NCBI RefSeq assembly: GCF_016775705.1
Contig: NZ_CP068760.1
Coordinates: 744,001 to 808,000, forward strand
Direction of reading: 5' to 3'
DNA: 64,000 nt
Source: Chryseobacterium cucumeris
GTDB lineage: Bacteria; Bacteroidota; Bacteroidia; Flavobacteriales; Weeksellaceae
The translations under genes were made by a program, and so were the position numbers. This document shows, in pieces, positions 27,238 through 36,197 of the stretch; the first letter of the stretch is position 1, and the number at the start of each line of letters is the position of its first letter. The notes under the pieces are model-generated. The model saw only the letters and a program-made list of their open reading frames with translations, ran no database searches and had not been told where the DNA came from.

Positions 27238-27975
27238 TTAATAAGGCTGCAATATGGATGTCGTCAAAACAGACTGCGACATATCACTGTTGAGAAAAGC
27301 TGTATCCACCGCTGTTCCTATTCCAAGTACTGTTCCTGCAATAGCCCTTTTTATACAGGCTACTTTAACGGAATACTGATTTTGGGGAGTAAGATTGGTA
27401 AGAGTAGCATTAAGGTTAAAAATCTTATAAGCACCGCTGTCCCCCAATAACACATCTGTTCTCACTGCTCTAAGGGCATCATTTATAAAAACACCACAGG
27501 CAAAACTTGCAGAATTTGTACCTGTCTTCTGAACAGTGGTCTGAAATGAAAAAGTAGCTTTGTTTGTACCGTTGGTAACAGAAAATGTATCTACTGTTCC
27601 TGGGATTACAGTCCAGCCTCCCGTCAGAGGATCTCCATTACCATAGGGGCTGGTAGCACCACTGGCACCAGAAAAGCTGATTCCGGTTTTATCCGCAACG
27701 GTGTTGATAGAAAAAAGAGACATACTTCCCTGCCCGTCAGCAATTTTAATAGCTTTCCAGTCATTTGTACCTAAATCTGCATTATTGTGAAATATATCAC
27801 CAGCTGTACCGGCAGAACCTTTCAGTAAATCAGTGCCTCCTGTTCTTAATTCTTTTCCTACGTTAAGATCTCCGTTCACATCCAGCATATTAGTCGGATT
27901 AGGAGTATTAATACCCACCTGGGCATTTGTTGCAGCTGCTAACAAAAGAGATGTAACAAATAATATTTTTTTCAT
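27238..27975 (-). CDS. Exported protein with VGI-N-T / LDVNGD N-terminal motif (third of operon)
   Basis: 245 residues. The signal peptide ends N-A-Q (residue 19). The mature start V-G-I-N-T-P-N-P-T-N-M-L-D-V-N-G-D is a motif shared by many flavobacterial exported proteins and resembles the beginning of tail-fibre-like or adhesin-like stalks. After G-K-E-L-R-T-G-G-T-D the protein is Gly/Thr/Ser-rich beta sequence. C-G-V-F-I-N-D-A-L-R-A-V-R then matches C-G-V-F-R-N-G-A-L-V-A-V-R in the paralog at 28811. There is no T9SS sorting domain. Function unknown. It lies 8 bases after the preceding gene's stop. Confidence 0.8.
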   Translation of the reverse strand: MKKILFVTSLLLAAATNAQVGINTPNPTNMLDVNGDLNVGKELRTGGTDLLKGSAGTAGDIFHNNADLGTNDWKAIKIADGQGSMSLFSINTVADKTGISFSGASGATSPYGNGDPLTGGWTVIPGTVDTFSVTNGTNKATFSFQTTVQKTGTNSASFACGVFINDALRAVRTDVLLGDSGAYKIFNLNATLTNLTPQNQYSVKVACIKRAIAGTVLGIGTAVDTAFLNSDMSQSVLTTSILQPY

Positions 27976-27983
27976 AATCCTTC

Positions 27984-28811
27984 TTAATTTATAATCGTGT
28001 TAAATACTTCCGGAACTTCATACACATCTATTTTAAGGGAAGACTGTGAAATAAAGCTGTTGATATTGCTATACACATTAGTTCCAATGGTAAGTTTATT
28101 TCCTGTACCTGAAGCACCATAGGAACCTAGTCTTGTACATGCAACACTTACCGTATGGTCTCCTTTGGAAAGATTATCTACAATCCCGATCTGAGTATGA
28201 GTAAGGAAAGGATATGACGTAGTAATGGCTTTCAAATTTCGCTGTCTCAGGTTGACCAGTTTGTCATCCACAAAAATTCCGCAAGCATAGTCTATAGAGT
28301 TGTCTGTACTTCCTGCCGCCCCAAAATCTGCCTGTACAACAGTTTCAAACTGAAAATAAGCTTTACTTTGGGTACTGAATACACTGATTACATGTGAAAG
28401 CCCGTCTATTTTCTTGAAGTTGGTAAGAGTACTATATTGTTTTCCCTGTGTAAATGTTCCTCCTCTCGAAGTCATACTTACCGAAGAGTTTTCGGAAGAG
28501 GTAAAGGTAATTCCTGTATTATCCGAGAATGAGTTGTTATAAATCAGGTAAAATTTATTAGGTTCGTATTCAGGAATTCGAAGTGATTTCCACATCGGTG
28601 GAAAACCTTCACCCTGAGAAACCAGTATCTGGTCATTATTTCCATGAAAAACAGAATTATCAGCAGAATTAAAAACCCCGATTTTATTTCTGAAATTCAC
28701 ATCTCCGTTTACATCAAGTTTTGCTTTTGGGGACTCTGTTTTTATTCCTACCTGAGCTGTCGCCAAAAGACTTATGCTAAAAAGCAGTGTTGATAATAGT
28801 TTTTTCATCAT
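27984..28811 (-). CDS. Exported protein with VGI-K-T / LDVNGD N-terminal motif (second of operon)
   Basis: 275 residues; a second Met follows the first, so the start may be 28808. The signal peptide ends T-A-Q, then V-G-I-K-T-E-S-P-K-A-K-L-D-V-N-G-D. It shares V-S-Q-G-E-G-F-P-P-M-W-K-S-L with the 28811 protein (V-S-Q-G-E-G-L-P-P-V-W-K-S-L) and C-G-I-F-V-D-D-K-L-V with both siblings. The start overlaps the upstream gene's stop (TAATG), showing coupling. It is a likely periplasmic or surface protein; no recognised domain beyond the N-terminal motif. Confidence 0.8.
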   Translation of the reverse strand: MMKKLLSTLLFSISLLATAQVGIKTESPKAKLDVNGDVNFRNKIGVFNSADNSVFHGNNDQILVSQGEGFPPMWKSLRIPEYEPNKFYLIYNNSFSDNTGITFTSSENSSVSMTSRGGTFTQGKQYSTLTNFKKIDGLSHVISVFSTQSKAYFQFETVVQADFGAAGSTDNSIDYACGIFVDDKLVNLRQRNLKAITTSYPFLTHTQIGIVDNLSKGDHTVSVACTRLGSYGASGTGNKLTIGTNVYSNINSFISQSSLKIDVYEVPEVFNTIIN

Positions 28812-29632
28812 TAGTTGTTTTTATAGCTCACGTATTCGATAACATCCATTTTCATGGTAGATTCCAGAGTAAATGCACTGGAAGCTCCATTTGAAGACTG
28901 TACATTACGTCCGATCGCAAATTGCGCGGCAGTGCTTGAAGTATCAATCTTTCTGCATGCAATATCAATATTATGAACGCCTACAGGAACGTTCTGCTCA
29001 GTATAGTTAAGTGTAAAGATATAATCCTGAAGTCCGGCTTTTCCGCTGTTATTATTGGAAGCGATTCTATCCGGGCGTACGGCTACCAGTGCTCCGTTTC
29101 TGAAAACACCGCAGGTAAATCTGACATTTTGTATTGTAGTAGCTGTGGAAGCCTTCATCTCAATACCGGTCTGGAACTGGTAAGTAAGCCTGTTCCTCCC
29201 GTTTTTGATGGTAAAAGTATTGCTAAGCCCGTCTATTTTTTTCCAATTCCCTTTTGTGATATCAGAAATGTTATCCCCAACTTTGTTGGTGTAGATACCA
29301 TCACCGGCAACACCGTCCGTAAGTGAAATAATACCCGTTTGATCCGACGACAGATAAGAATTAATCAGCTTATACTGTCCCTCTTCCATAAAGGAAACAT
29401 TCAAAGATTTCCACACAGGAGGCAAACCCTCGCCCTGAGAAACCAAAACCTGGCCGTTTAACCCGGCCTCTCCAGCCTGAGTTGAAGTACCTCCTACTCT
29501 AAGTTCTTTTCTTAAGGTGGTTTTTCCGTTCACGTCAAGAACGGATTTAGGTTTTGCAGTACCGATTCCCACCTGTGCGTTGGCATAGATTGAAAGAAGT
29601 CCAGCCACGCAGCAATGTATTATTGTTTTCAT
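28811..29632 (-). CDS. Exported protein with VGI-G-T / LDVNGK N-terminal motif (first of operon)
   Basis: 273 residues from the ATG at 29632; an in-frame ATG at 29647 overlaps the -7 promoter and is rejected. The signal peptide ends Y-A-N-A-Q, followed by V-G-I-G-T-A-K-P-K-S-V-L-D-V-N-G-K and K-E-L-R-V-G-G-T. The central V-S-Q-G-E-G-L-P-P-V-W-K-S-L and C-terminal C-G-V-F-R-N-G-A-L-V-A-V-R are shared with the two downstream paralogs. The three probably form a set of related surface or secreted subunits. No homologous function can be assigned from sequence. Confidence 0.8.
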   Translation of the reverse strand: MKTIIHCCVAGLLSIYANAQVGIGTAKPKSVLDVNGKTTLRKELRVGGTSTQAGEAGLNGQVLVSQGEGLPPVWKSLNVSFMEEGQYKLINSYLSSDQTGIISLTDGVAGDGIYTNKVGDNISDITKGNWKKIDGLSNTFTIKNGRNRLTYQFQTGIEMKASTATTIQNVRFTCGVFRNGALVAVRPDRIASNNNSGKAGLQDYIFTLNYTEQNVPVGVHNIDIACRKIDTSSTAAQFAIGRNVQSSNGASSAFTLESTMKMDVIEYVSYKNN

Positions 29633-29644
29633 AATTAAGGACTG

Positions 29645-29652
29645 CAAAGGTA
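29645..29652 (-). promoter_or_regulatory. -7 promoter element (TACCTTTG) of the exported-protein operon
   Basis: An exact TAnnTTTG match followed by C, 12 bases before the ATG at 29632. The predicted leader is under ten bases, and the upstream in-frame ATG at 29647 falls inside the element. Confidence 0.55.
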
Positions 29653-30005
29653 CACAACGAAGTCCAAAAAATTCCAGTTATACATCTATAAACCTATAGA
29701 AATAAACACATTACAGAATAGAATTAATCACACATAAAAGTAGAATTATTTCTACATAACTCTACTTTTAACATCTTAAAAAAATCATATAACGTCTCAA
29801 ACCCTTACTGTACGGGGACTTACAGGATTCTTTTAATCATTGAAAAGTGATTTTAAATGCTCAAAAACTGCCTTAATTCTCTTTAACAGGAATATTACAA
29901 AACAAAAACATGATAAGAATCACAAAAAAAACGTGCAAAAATTAAGTTTTTTACACGTTTCTAATAATTTTTATGATATTATTTCCAGTAAACAGGAATT
30001 AAAAT
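29653..30005. other. Intergenic region between mfd and the exported-protein operon
   Basis: About 350 AT-rich bases. It contains the mfd terminator (29922-29960) and the upstream part of the exported-protein promoter. A small plus-strand frame at 29840-30022 overlaps the terminator and the end of mfd and is not credible. Nothing else is seen. Confidence 0.6.
29922..29960 (-). terminator. Intrinsic terminator of mfd
   Basis: On the reverse strand AAACGTGTAAAAA pairs imperfectly with TTTTTGCACGTTT around a short loop, and a run of eight T follows. It lies about 45 bases after the mfd stop. Confidence 0.75.
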
Positions 30006-33000
30006 TTAATCATGTTCAATGATTGCTTTCAACAAAAGATTGACCTCATCTACATTTTTAACTTTTTCTTTTCTCATCATCAACTGATTACCTTCTTTTC
30101 CGGACTTTTCTTTAAGCTGAGCCTCAGCCGGATTCCGGGTCAGATAATTAATAATATGTCTGAATCTGTCTGTCTGATAAAACTTATCCTGAGGATTTCC
30201 CGGGAAATAGCCTAAAAATACTCCGTTTTTCATGACAATCTTTTCAAAGCCAATGTCAGCAGCAAGCCATTTCAGGGAAACACTTTTTAAGAGATTGACA
30301 GCTTCTTTCGGCAAAGCTCCAAAACGGTCAATCAGCTCCAGTTCAAACTGATGAAGATCTGCTTCGTTGGTAATTTCAGCAATTTTCTGATACAACAGCA
30401 GCCTTTCTTCAGTATTGGAAATATAGGAGTCCGGCAGCATCAACTCTAAATCAGTATCAATATTGACATCCTTCACAGATTTGAAAAGCTTTTGTCTGTC
30501 TTCTTCATTTTCAAAAAGACTTTCAAAATCAGCATCATCTTTTAACTCTTCCAAAGCTTCCTGCATTAATTTCTGATAAGTTTCAAACCCCATTTCATTG
30601 ATGAACCCGCTCTGTTCGGCCCCCAGAAGATCACCGGCACCACGGATTTCCAGATCTTTCATCGCAATCTGGAAACCACTTCCGAGATCTGAAAACTGTT
30701 CAATAGCTTCCAGACGTTTTCTGGCATCGGAGGTCATCATGTCATAAGGAGGAGTGATCAGATAACAGAATGCTTTTCTGTTGCTTCGCCCTACCCTTCC
30801 TCTCATCTGGTGCAGATCCGCCATCCCAAACCGATGTGCATCATTGATAAAAATAGTATTGGCATTCGGAACATCTACCCCACTTTCTACTATGGTAGTG
30901 GATACTAGAACATCATATTTCCCTTCCATAAAATCCAGAACATTCTTTTCAAGCTGTTTTCCTTCCATCTGCCCATGTCCTGTAATTACTCTCGCATCCG
31001 GAACCAGCCTTTGAATAAGCCCTGCAATATCTTTCAGGTTTTCGATTCTGTTATTGATAAAATATACCTGGCCATCTCTCTGCAGCTCATAAGAAACCGC
31101 ATCACGAAGCGTTTCTTCATTGAATCCTATTAACTGTGTATCCACAGGCTGCCTGTTCGGCGGCGGTGTTTTGATAACGGATAAATCCCTCGCTGCCATC
31201 AATGAGAACTGTAAAGTCCTCGGAATAGGAGTGGCTGTAAGTGTAAGGGTATCAACATTATTCTTCAGCGTTTTCAATTTATCTTTTACTGAAACTCCGA
31301 ATTTATGTTCTTCATCAATAATCAATAAACCAAGATCTTTAAATTTCACAGAACTGCTTACCAACTGATGCGTTCCGATAATGATATCTACTTTTCCGTT
31401 CTTTAAAGCCTCTAAAGTCTCAGATTTCTGCTTGGCTGTCCTGAATCTGTTGACATAAGCAACATTTACCGGAAAATCTTTTAGCCTTTCTTTAAAGCTT
31501 CTGTAATGCTGAAAAGCAAGAATAGTTGTAGGCACTAATACTGCAACCTGTTTTCCATCTGTAGCCGCTTTAAATGCCGCCCTGATTGCAACTTCCGTTT
31601 TACCGAAACCTACATCTCCGCACACAAGCCTGTCCATTACCGTATCAGCTTCCATATCTCTCTTTACATCTACGGTAGCCTTTTCCTGATCCGGAGTATC
31701 TTCATAAATAAAGCTGGCTTCCAGCTCATTCTGCAGATAGGAATCCGGAGTATACGCAAACCCTTTTGCCGTTTTTCTATGGGCATATAACTGAATAAGG
31801 TCAAAAGCAATCTGCTTTACCTTCGCTTTTGTTTTCTGTTTTAAAGATTTCCAGGTCGGAGATCCCAGTTTACTCAGAACGATTTCTTTTCCATCCGGCC
31901 CATTATATTTTGAGATCTTATGTAAAGAGTGAATACTTACATATAATAAGTCTCCATTTTTATAGGTCAGTTTGAAACATTCCTGAATCTTTCCGTCATT
32001 GTTCACTTTCACCAATCCCATAAACTTCCCGATTCCATGATCGATATGGGCAATATAATCTCCGATTTTCAGAGACATCAGGTCTTTCAGGGTAAGCTGT
32101 TCAGATTTTGCAAAGGTATTTTTCGCTTTATATCTCTGGTAACGGTCAAAGATCTGATGATCCGTATAAACCAGCAGTTTGTGCCCATTATCGACAAATC
32201 CTTCGTGCAGTTCAGACTTAAAGCTTTTAAATGGGAGTTCATGCTCAAGTTCTTCAAAAATAGACTCCAGCCTTTCTTTCTGCTTTTCTGTTGAAAAGGA
32301 AATCCAGGTATCAAATCCGTCATTCTGCTTTTCTTCGATATCTTCAATCAGCAGTTCAAAGTTTTTATGAAAAGAAGGCTGTGGAAGCTGCTCCATTTTT
32401 ACTTCAGTTACTTCTTTCAATCCTTCAATAACTATTCCTCCAAAATCAACCGTTTTGAATTTTTTATAATCGAACAAAAACTCCTGATCAGAAATAAAAA
32501 GTTCCTGCGGAGTCCTGTGAGCAATATCTTTACTTAAGCTATCATATTTTTCCAGAGACTTTTCGTAGAACGCTCTTATCTTCTGCATTCCCACCATTCC
32601 GTTTCTGGAAATTACAAAACTTTCCGCAGGCAATAACTGCAGCAAAGAAACTCTGGTTCCCGTCACAGAAAAGTTCATATTGGACACCAGCTGAAAATCT
32701 TTTACTTTATCTACCGAAAGCTGGGTTTCGATATCAAAGGTTTTAATACTTTCCACTTCATTACCGAAGAAAGTAATTCTGTACGGCTTTTCATGTGAAT
32801 AGGAAAAGACATCTACAATTCCTCCTCTTACAGAAAACTCTCCCGGTTCTGAAACGAAATCAGCCTGCTGGAAATGATAATGATTAAGCAGTTCATCCAC
32901 AAAATCAAAATCAAGCTGATCCCCAACTTTTATATGATGGGAAATTGCTTTAAAATCTTCCTTTTTCAATACCTTTTCAGATAAAGCTCCAGCATAGGCA

Positions 33001-33374
33001 ACAATCACTTTGGGAGACCTCCCGGAATTTATTTTATTCAGGACCTCCGTTCTTAAAACCAGATTCGCATTCTGAGTTTTTTCTACCTGGTAAGGTTCAA
33101 GGTGGGTTGCCGGAAAGTATAACACTTTATCCTTACCCAAAAGATCCTCCATCTCCGTATTGGCATACAAAGCATCCTCCTTATCATCTACCAGATAAAG
33201 AATATTTTTCTTCTGGACCAAAAATAGCTCCGCCACAAAAATAGAAACCGAAGATCCCGCACTTCCCTTTACGGTAATATGCTGATTGTTTTCTAACTGG
33301 GTAAAAATTTCTTTTCCAAACTCTTTCTGCATAAGGTCTGGAAGGAACTTTTCATTGATGGATTTTAACTGCAT
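30006..33374 (-). CDS. mfd: Transcription-repair coupling factor
   Basis: 1122 residues from the ATG at 33374. The frame extends to 33440, but that extension overlaps an exact -7 promoter element and starts unlike the family. A UvrB-like N-terminal region (about 1-350) is followed by the RNA-polymerase-interaction domain (I-G-D-Y-I-A-H-I-D-H-G-I-G-K-F near 460). The RecG-like helicase follows: Walker A G-D-V-G-F-G-K-T-E-V-A, D-E-E-H box I-I-D-E-E-H-K-F-G-V, T-A-T-P-I-P-R-T, and Q-M-R-G-R-V-G-R-S motif VI. A C-terminal TRCF domain ends the protein. Mfd removes RNA polymerase stalled at DNA damage and recruits UvrA. Length is normal for the phylum. Confidence 0.97.
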   Translation of the reverse strand: MQLKSINEKFLPDLMQKEFGKEIFTQLENNQHITVKGSAGSSVSIFVAELFLVQKKNILYLVDDKEDALYANTEMEDLLGKDKVLYFPATHLEPYQVEKTQNANLVLRTEVLNKINSGRSPKVIVAYAGALSEKVLKKEDFKAISHHIKVGDQLDFDFVDELLNHYHFQQADFVSEPGEFSVRGGIVDVFSYSHEKPYRITFFGNEVESIKTFDIETQLSVDKVKDFQLVSNMNFSVTGTRVSLLQLLPAESFVISRNGMVGMQKIRAFYEKSLEKYDSLSKDIAHRTPQELFISDQEFLFDYKKFKTVDFGGIVIEGLKEVTEVKMEQLPQPSFHKNFELLIEDIEEKQNDGFDTWISFSTEKQKERLESIFEELEHELPFKSFKSELHEGFVDNGHKLLVYTDHQIFDRYQRYKAKNTFAKSEQLTLKDLMSLKIGDYIAHIDHGIGKFMGLVKVNNDGKIQECFKLTYKNGDLLYVSIHSLHKISKYNGPDGKEIVLSKLGSPTWKSLKQKTKAKVKQIAFDLIQLYAHRKTAKGFAYTPDSYLQNELEASFIYEDTPDQEKATVDVKRDMEADTVMDRLVCGDVGFGKTEVAIRAAFKAATDGKQVAVLVPTTILAFQHYRSFKERLKDFPVNVAYVNRFRTAKQKSETLEALKNGKVDIIIGTHQLVSSSVKFKDLGLLIIDEEHKFGVSVKDKLKTLKNNVDTLTLTATPIPRTLQFSLMAARDLSVIKTPPPNRQPVDTQLIGFNEETLRDAVSYELQRDGQVYFINNRIENLKDIAGLIQRLVPDARVITGHGQMEGKQLEKNVLDFMEGKYDVLVSTTIVESGVDVPNANTIFINDAHRFGMADLHQMRGRVGRSNRKAFCYLITPPYDMMTSDARKRLEAIEQFSDLGSGFQIAMKDLEIRGAGDLLGAEQSGFINEMGFETYQKLMQEALEELKDDADFESLFENEEDRQKLFKSVKDVNIDTDLELMLPDSYISNTEERLLLYQKIAEITNEADLHQFELELIDRFGALPKEAVNLLKSVSLKWLAADIGFEKIVMKNGVFLGYFPGNPQDKFYQTDRFRHIINYLTRNPAEAQLKEKSGKEGNQLMMRKEKVKNVDEVNLLLKAIIEHD

Positions 33375-33437
33375 AAATAGTGATGGTATAAACGACAAAG
33401 CGATTTCGGGAGTTTTCCGAAACCGTTTTATGATACA

Positions 33438-33445
33438 CAAAGGTA
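33438..33445 (-). promoter_or_regulatory. -7 promoter element (TACCTTTG) of mfd
   Basis: An exact TAnnTTTG match on the reverse strand; predicted transcript start near 33433, giving a leader of about 60 bases to the ATG at 33374. Confidence 0.5.
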
Positions 33446-33626
33446 AGGATATTTTTTCTCTTCCTCTGAAAAACGGAAGGACTGACGGTTTAAAATGAAC
33501 GACTTACCCTTATAATTCTTAATTTTTTACAATTTTATTTAATAACCTGTTAAAAAGATTCAACTATTTTCTTCGTGGCATAGTGTTTGGCTTTTAAGTT
33601 ATAACCAAACATTTAAGAATAATATT

Positions 33627-34022
33627 ATGAAAAAAGCAATTAAAATCTTAGGAGTTATGATGCTGTTGGTATTTACAGCATTATCTTTTTCGTCGTGCAG
33701 TAAAGATGATGATCCGGTAAACAATGAATTTTTCGCAGGAACTTATAAAGGAAAAGTTTCTTATAATGACGGAGGATCCACCAATATCAGCACAGATAAC
33801 GGAAGTGTATTTGTAACAAAGATTGCCAGTGGCACCAAGTATAATTTTGCTTTCTCCAACAGTATTCCGGATCTTAACGGAATAGAGTTTAATCAGGAAG
33901 GAGATCATAATCTTGTTATGGTTGGTTCTACAGCAACTTCTTACATCAGAATTGATAATAATGACTTAAAAATATTATACGCTAAGGATGGCAAAACGTG
34001 GACAGCCAATTGTACGCGCTAG
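33627..34022 (+). CDS. Small lipoprotein of unknown function
   Basis: 131 residues. The signal peptide ends L-S-F-S-S-C-S-K-D-D-D, a lipobox with Cys near residue 24 followed by the acidic S-K-D-D-D stretch that in Bacteroidota often accompanies surface-exposed lipoproteins. The mature part (about 105 residues) looks like a small beta-sandwich: F-A-G-T-Y-K-G-K-V-S-Y, then alternating polar/hydrophobic strands. No family is assigned with confidence. It is a single-gene unit with its own terminator. Confidence 0.82.
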   Translation: MKKAIKILGVMMLLVFTALSFSSCSKDDDPVNNEFFAGTYKGKVSYNDGGSTNISTDNGSVFVTKIASGTKYNFAFSNSIPDLNGIEFNQEGDHNLVMVGSTATSYIRIDNNDLKILYAKDGKTWTANCTR

Positions 34023-34045
34023 CCATGTCTATTTATATATTATGC

Positions 34046-34079
34046 AAGCCTGTTTCTGTAAATGGAGACAGGCTTTTTC
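34046..34079 (+). terminator. Intrinsic terminator after the small lipoprotein gene
   Basis: AAGCCTGT pairs with ACAGGCTT around a 14-base loop that can extend the stem, followed by TTT. Confidence 0.75.
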
Positions 34080-34203
34080 ATTGTAAATGAAGTGTTTTAA
34101 TTTTTTTTTAAGCTGTAATAAACTTTAGTTAAGTTTGAAAATCCCGGTTTTGTAGCCTGCTTTTTGTATATCTTTATTCAACAAAAAACAAACAATAATT
34201 CTT

Positions 34204-34494
34204 ATGAAAAAATTCTTATCTGCAATGTCTTTGATCCTGGGATTAGGACTTGCCACTGCTCAGCAGACTGCTCCCGCTAAAAGTACTCCCGCGCATCCAC
34301 CAGTAAAAGCAACACCAGCTGACAAACCGGCTGAAGTGAAAGCAGCAAAACCGGCAATGGATGCAAAAGCAGCTAAGCCTGCACAACCGGCTGCCAAAAT
34401 GAAAAAAGACGGTACTCCGGATAAGAGATATAAAGAAAACAAACACCTGAAAAAAGACGGCACTCCTGATAAAAGGTACAAAGCAAACAAATAA
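34204..34494 (+). CDS. Small exported Ala/Lys/Pro-rich protein with C-terminal tandem repeat
   Basis: 96 residues. The signal peptide ends A-T-A-Q (residue 20). The mature protein is low-complexity and strongly basic, dominated by Ala, Pro and Lys. It ends in two copies of a 14-residue unit, K-K-D-G-T-P-D-K-R-Y-K-x-N-K, at residues 67-80 and 83-96, differing only by Glu versus Ala. It is probably disordered and periplasmic or secreted. The composition recalls acid-shock or cell-wall-binding small proteins, but no homology is claimed. A terminator follows. Confidence 0.78.
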   Translation: MKKFLSAMSLILGLGLATAQQTAPAKSTPAHPPVKATPADKPAEVKAAKPAMDAKAAKPAQPAAKMKKDGTPDKRYKENKHLKKDGTPDKRYKANK

Positions 34495-34540
34495 GCATAA
34501 CATTAACATATAGTTGTTATTTTCATAATCAAATTTCGAA

Positions 34541-34572
34541 AAGCCGGTGGAACCAGTTCCATCGGTTTTTTT
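34541..34572 (+). terminator. Intrinsic terminator after the repeat protein gene
   Basis: AGCCGGTGGAA pairs with TTCCATCGGTT (one G-U type pair) around a 4-base loop, followed by a T run. Confidence 0.75.
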
Positions 34573-34616
34573 ATGTGAAGCTTCATAAAAATGATTTCAG
34601 ATTCTCTACTTATTTA

Positions 34617-34624
34617 TAAATTTG
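34617..34624 (+). promoter_or_regulatory. -7 promoter element (TAAATTTG) directly before the GH3-like gene
   Basis: An exact TAnnTTTG match ending only 4 bases before the ATG at 34629. The predicted transcript start falls at or next to the start codon, implying a leaderless or nearly leaderless mRNA. Confidence 0.5.
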
Positions 34625-34628
34625 ACCC

Positions 34629-36128
34629 ATGTTAAACTTCTTCAAGAAAAATGCAGCGCTGATCTGGGCAAAAAAACACGTCCAAAAAGCAGAGGATTTC
34701 AAAAAAAATGCTGAGAAAAACCAGGAAGACTTACTCCTTTCTCTGGTGAATACTGCTCAAAAAACACTTTTCGGGCGGGAACATGATTTTGAAAATATTC
34801 ATTCTGTAAAAGAATTTCAGGACAGAGTTCCTGTAGCTGATTATGAAGATCTGAAACCTTATATTGAAAGGGTAAAAAAAGGACAGGCTAATATTCTATG
34901 GACAGAAACTCCGGAGTATTTTGCCAAAACTTCAGGAACCACTTCCGGTTCTAAGTATATTCCGATTTCCAAAGAAGGAATGCCATTTCAGATTGCCGGA
35001 GCTCAAAGCGCCTTATTTCATTATATCAGCAGAAAAAACAATGCTGATTTCGTGAATGGAAAAATGATTTTTCTCCAGGGCAGCCCGGAGCTGGAAGAAG
35101 TATTCGGAATAAAAACGGGAAGGCTATCAGGTATTGTAGCGCATCACATTCCCAATTACCTTCAGAAAAACCGTCTGCCAAGCTGGGAAACCAATATTAT
35201 GGAAGACTGGGAGTCTAAGGTAGATAAAATCATTGAGGAAACGGAACATGAAAATATGACTCTGATTTCCGGAATTCCGCCGTGGCTGATCATGTATTTT
35301 GAGAAACTAACAGAGAAACACGGTAAAAAAATCAAACAGCTTTTTCCCAATCTTCAGCTTATTGTTACCGGAGGCGTTAATTACGAGCCATATCGGGATA
35401 AAATGGAAGAATTATTGGGAGGAAAGGTAGATATTGTTCAGACCTTTCCTGCTTCTGAGGGTTTTTTTGCTTTCCAGGATGATTATACCAAAGAAGGACT
35501 TTTATTATTAACCAATCACGGGATTTTCTATGAATTTATTCCTTTGGAAGAATACGGTAAGCCCGGAGCAAGAAGATTAACTTTAAAAGAAACTGAGCTT
35601 CATAAAGATTATGCATTAATTCTTACAACCAATTCCGGTTTGTGGGCTTATTCTATAGGAGATGTTGTAAGATTTATCAGCAAAGATCCGTACAGGGTTT
35701 TGGTAAGCGGAAGAACAAAACATTTTACTTCTGCATTTGGAGAGCATGTAATTGCTTTTGAGGTAGAGGAAGCAATGAAGGCTACCCTTGAAAAATATCC
35801 GGCACAAATTACAGAATTCCATCTGGCTCCGCAGGTAAATCCGGCTGAAGGACTTCCCTATCACGAATGGCTGATTGAATTTGAAAAAGAACCTGAGCAA
35901 TCAGAAGCATTCAGGGACGAACTTGATCTACAGCTTCGTAAAAGAAACACTTACTATGATGATTTGATTTCAGGGAATATTTTACAGAAATTGCAGATTA
36001 CGAGACTTAAGAAAGGAGCATTTCATGAATATGCCAAATCCCAGGGAAAATTAGGTGGCCAGAATAAGACACCAAGATTGGCTAATGACAGAAAGATTGC
36101 AGATTTATTGGGAATTTACAAATTTTAA
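34629..36128 (+). CDS. GH3-family acyl-adenylate-forming enzyme
   Basis: 499 residues. F-A-K-T-S-G-T-T-S-G-S-K-Y-I-P near residues 98-112 is the ATP-binding loop of adenylate-forming enzymes. F-P-A-S-E-G-F-F-A-F and Y-S-I-G-D-V-V-R-F are the further GH3 motifs. GH3 proteins in plants join amino acids to hormones; bacterial homologs are widespread in Bacteroidota with mostly unknown substrates. Probable reaction: ATP-dependent activation of a carboxylic acid and transfer to an amine. It is a monocistronic cytoplasmic enzyme. Confidence 0.92.
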   Translation: MLNFFKKNAALIWAKKHVQKAEDFKKNAEKNQEDLLLSLVNTAQKTLFGREHDFENIHSVKEFQDRVPVADYEDLKPYIERVKKGQANILWTETPEYFAKTSGTTSGSKYIPISKEGMPFQIAGAQSALFHYISRKNNADFVNGKMIFLQGSPELEEVFGIKTGRLSGIVAHHIPNYLQKNRLPSWETNIMEDWESKVDKIIEETEHENMTLISGIPPWLIMYFEKLTEKHGKKIKQLFPNLQLIVTGGVNYEPYRDKMEELLGGKVDIVQTFPASEGFFAFQDDYTKEGLLLLTNHGIFYEFIPLEEYGKPGARRLTLKETELHKDYALILTTNSGLWAYSIGDVVRFISKDPYRVLVSGRTKHFTSAFGEHVIAFEVEEAMKATLEKYPAQITEFHLAPQVNPAEGLPYHEWLIEFEKEPEQSEAFRDELDLQLRKRNTYYDDLISGNILQKLQITRLKKGAFHEYAKSQGKLGGQNKTPRLANDRKIADLLGIYKF

Positions 36129-36171
36129 TCATATTTTTTCAATTCCAAAAACGTATATTCAAAAAAAATTA

Positions 36172-36179
36172 TAAATTTG
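36172..36179 (+). promoter_or_regulatory. -7 promoter element (TAAATTTG) of the 36198 gene
   Basis: An exact TAnnTTTG match 18 bases before the ATG at 36198. Confidence 0.5.
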
Positions 36180-36197
36180 AAAAACTAAAAGAAAATA

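Noticed and set aside
28973..29326. 117-codon plus-strand frame opposite the exported-protein operon
   Set aside because: Antisense to a gene with signal peptide, paralogs, promoter and terminator; no independent support.
29840..30022. 60-codon plus-strand frame between mfd and the exported operon
   Set aside because: Overlaps the mfd terminator and its 3' end; no coding character.
32037..32370. Several 60-90 codon frames within mfd
   Set aside because: Overlapping shadows of the mfd reading frame.
33375..33440. Longer Mfd N-terminus from 33440
   Set aside because: The start codon overlaps an exact -7 promoter element and the 22 extra residues do not resemble Mfd.
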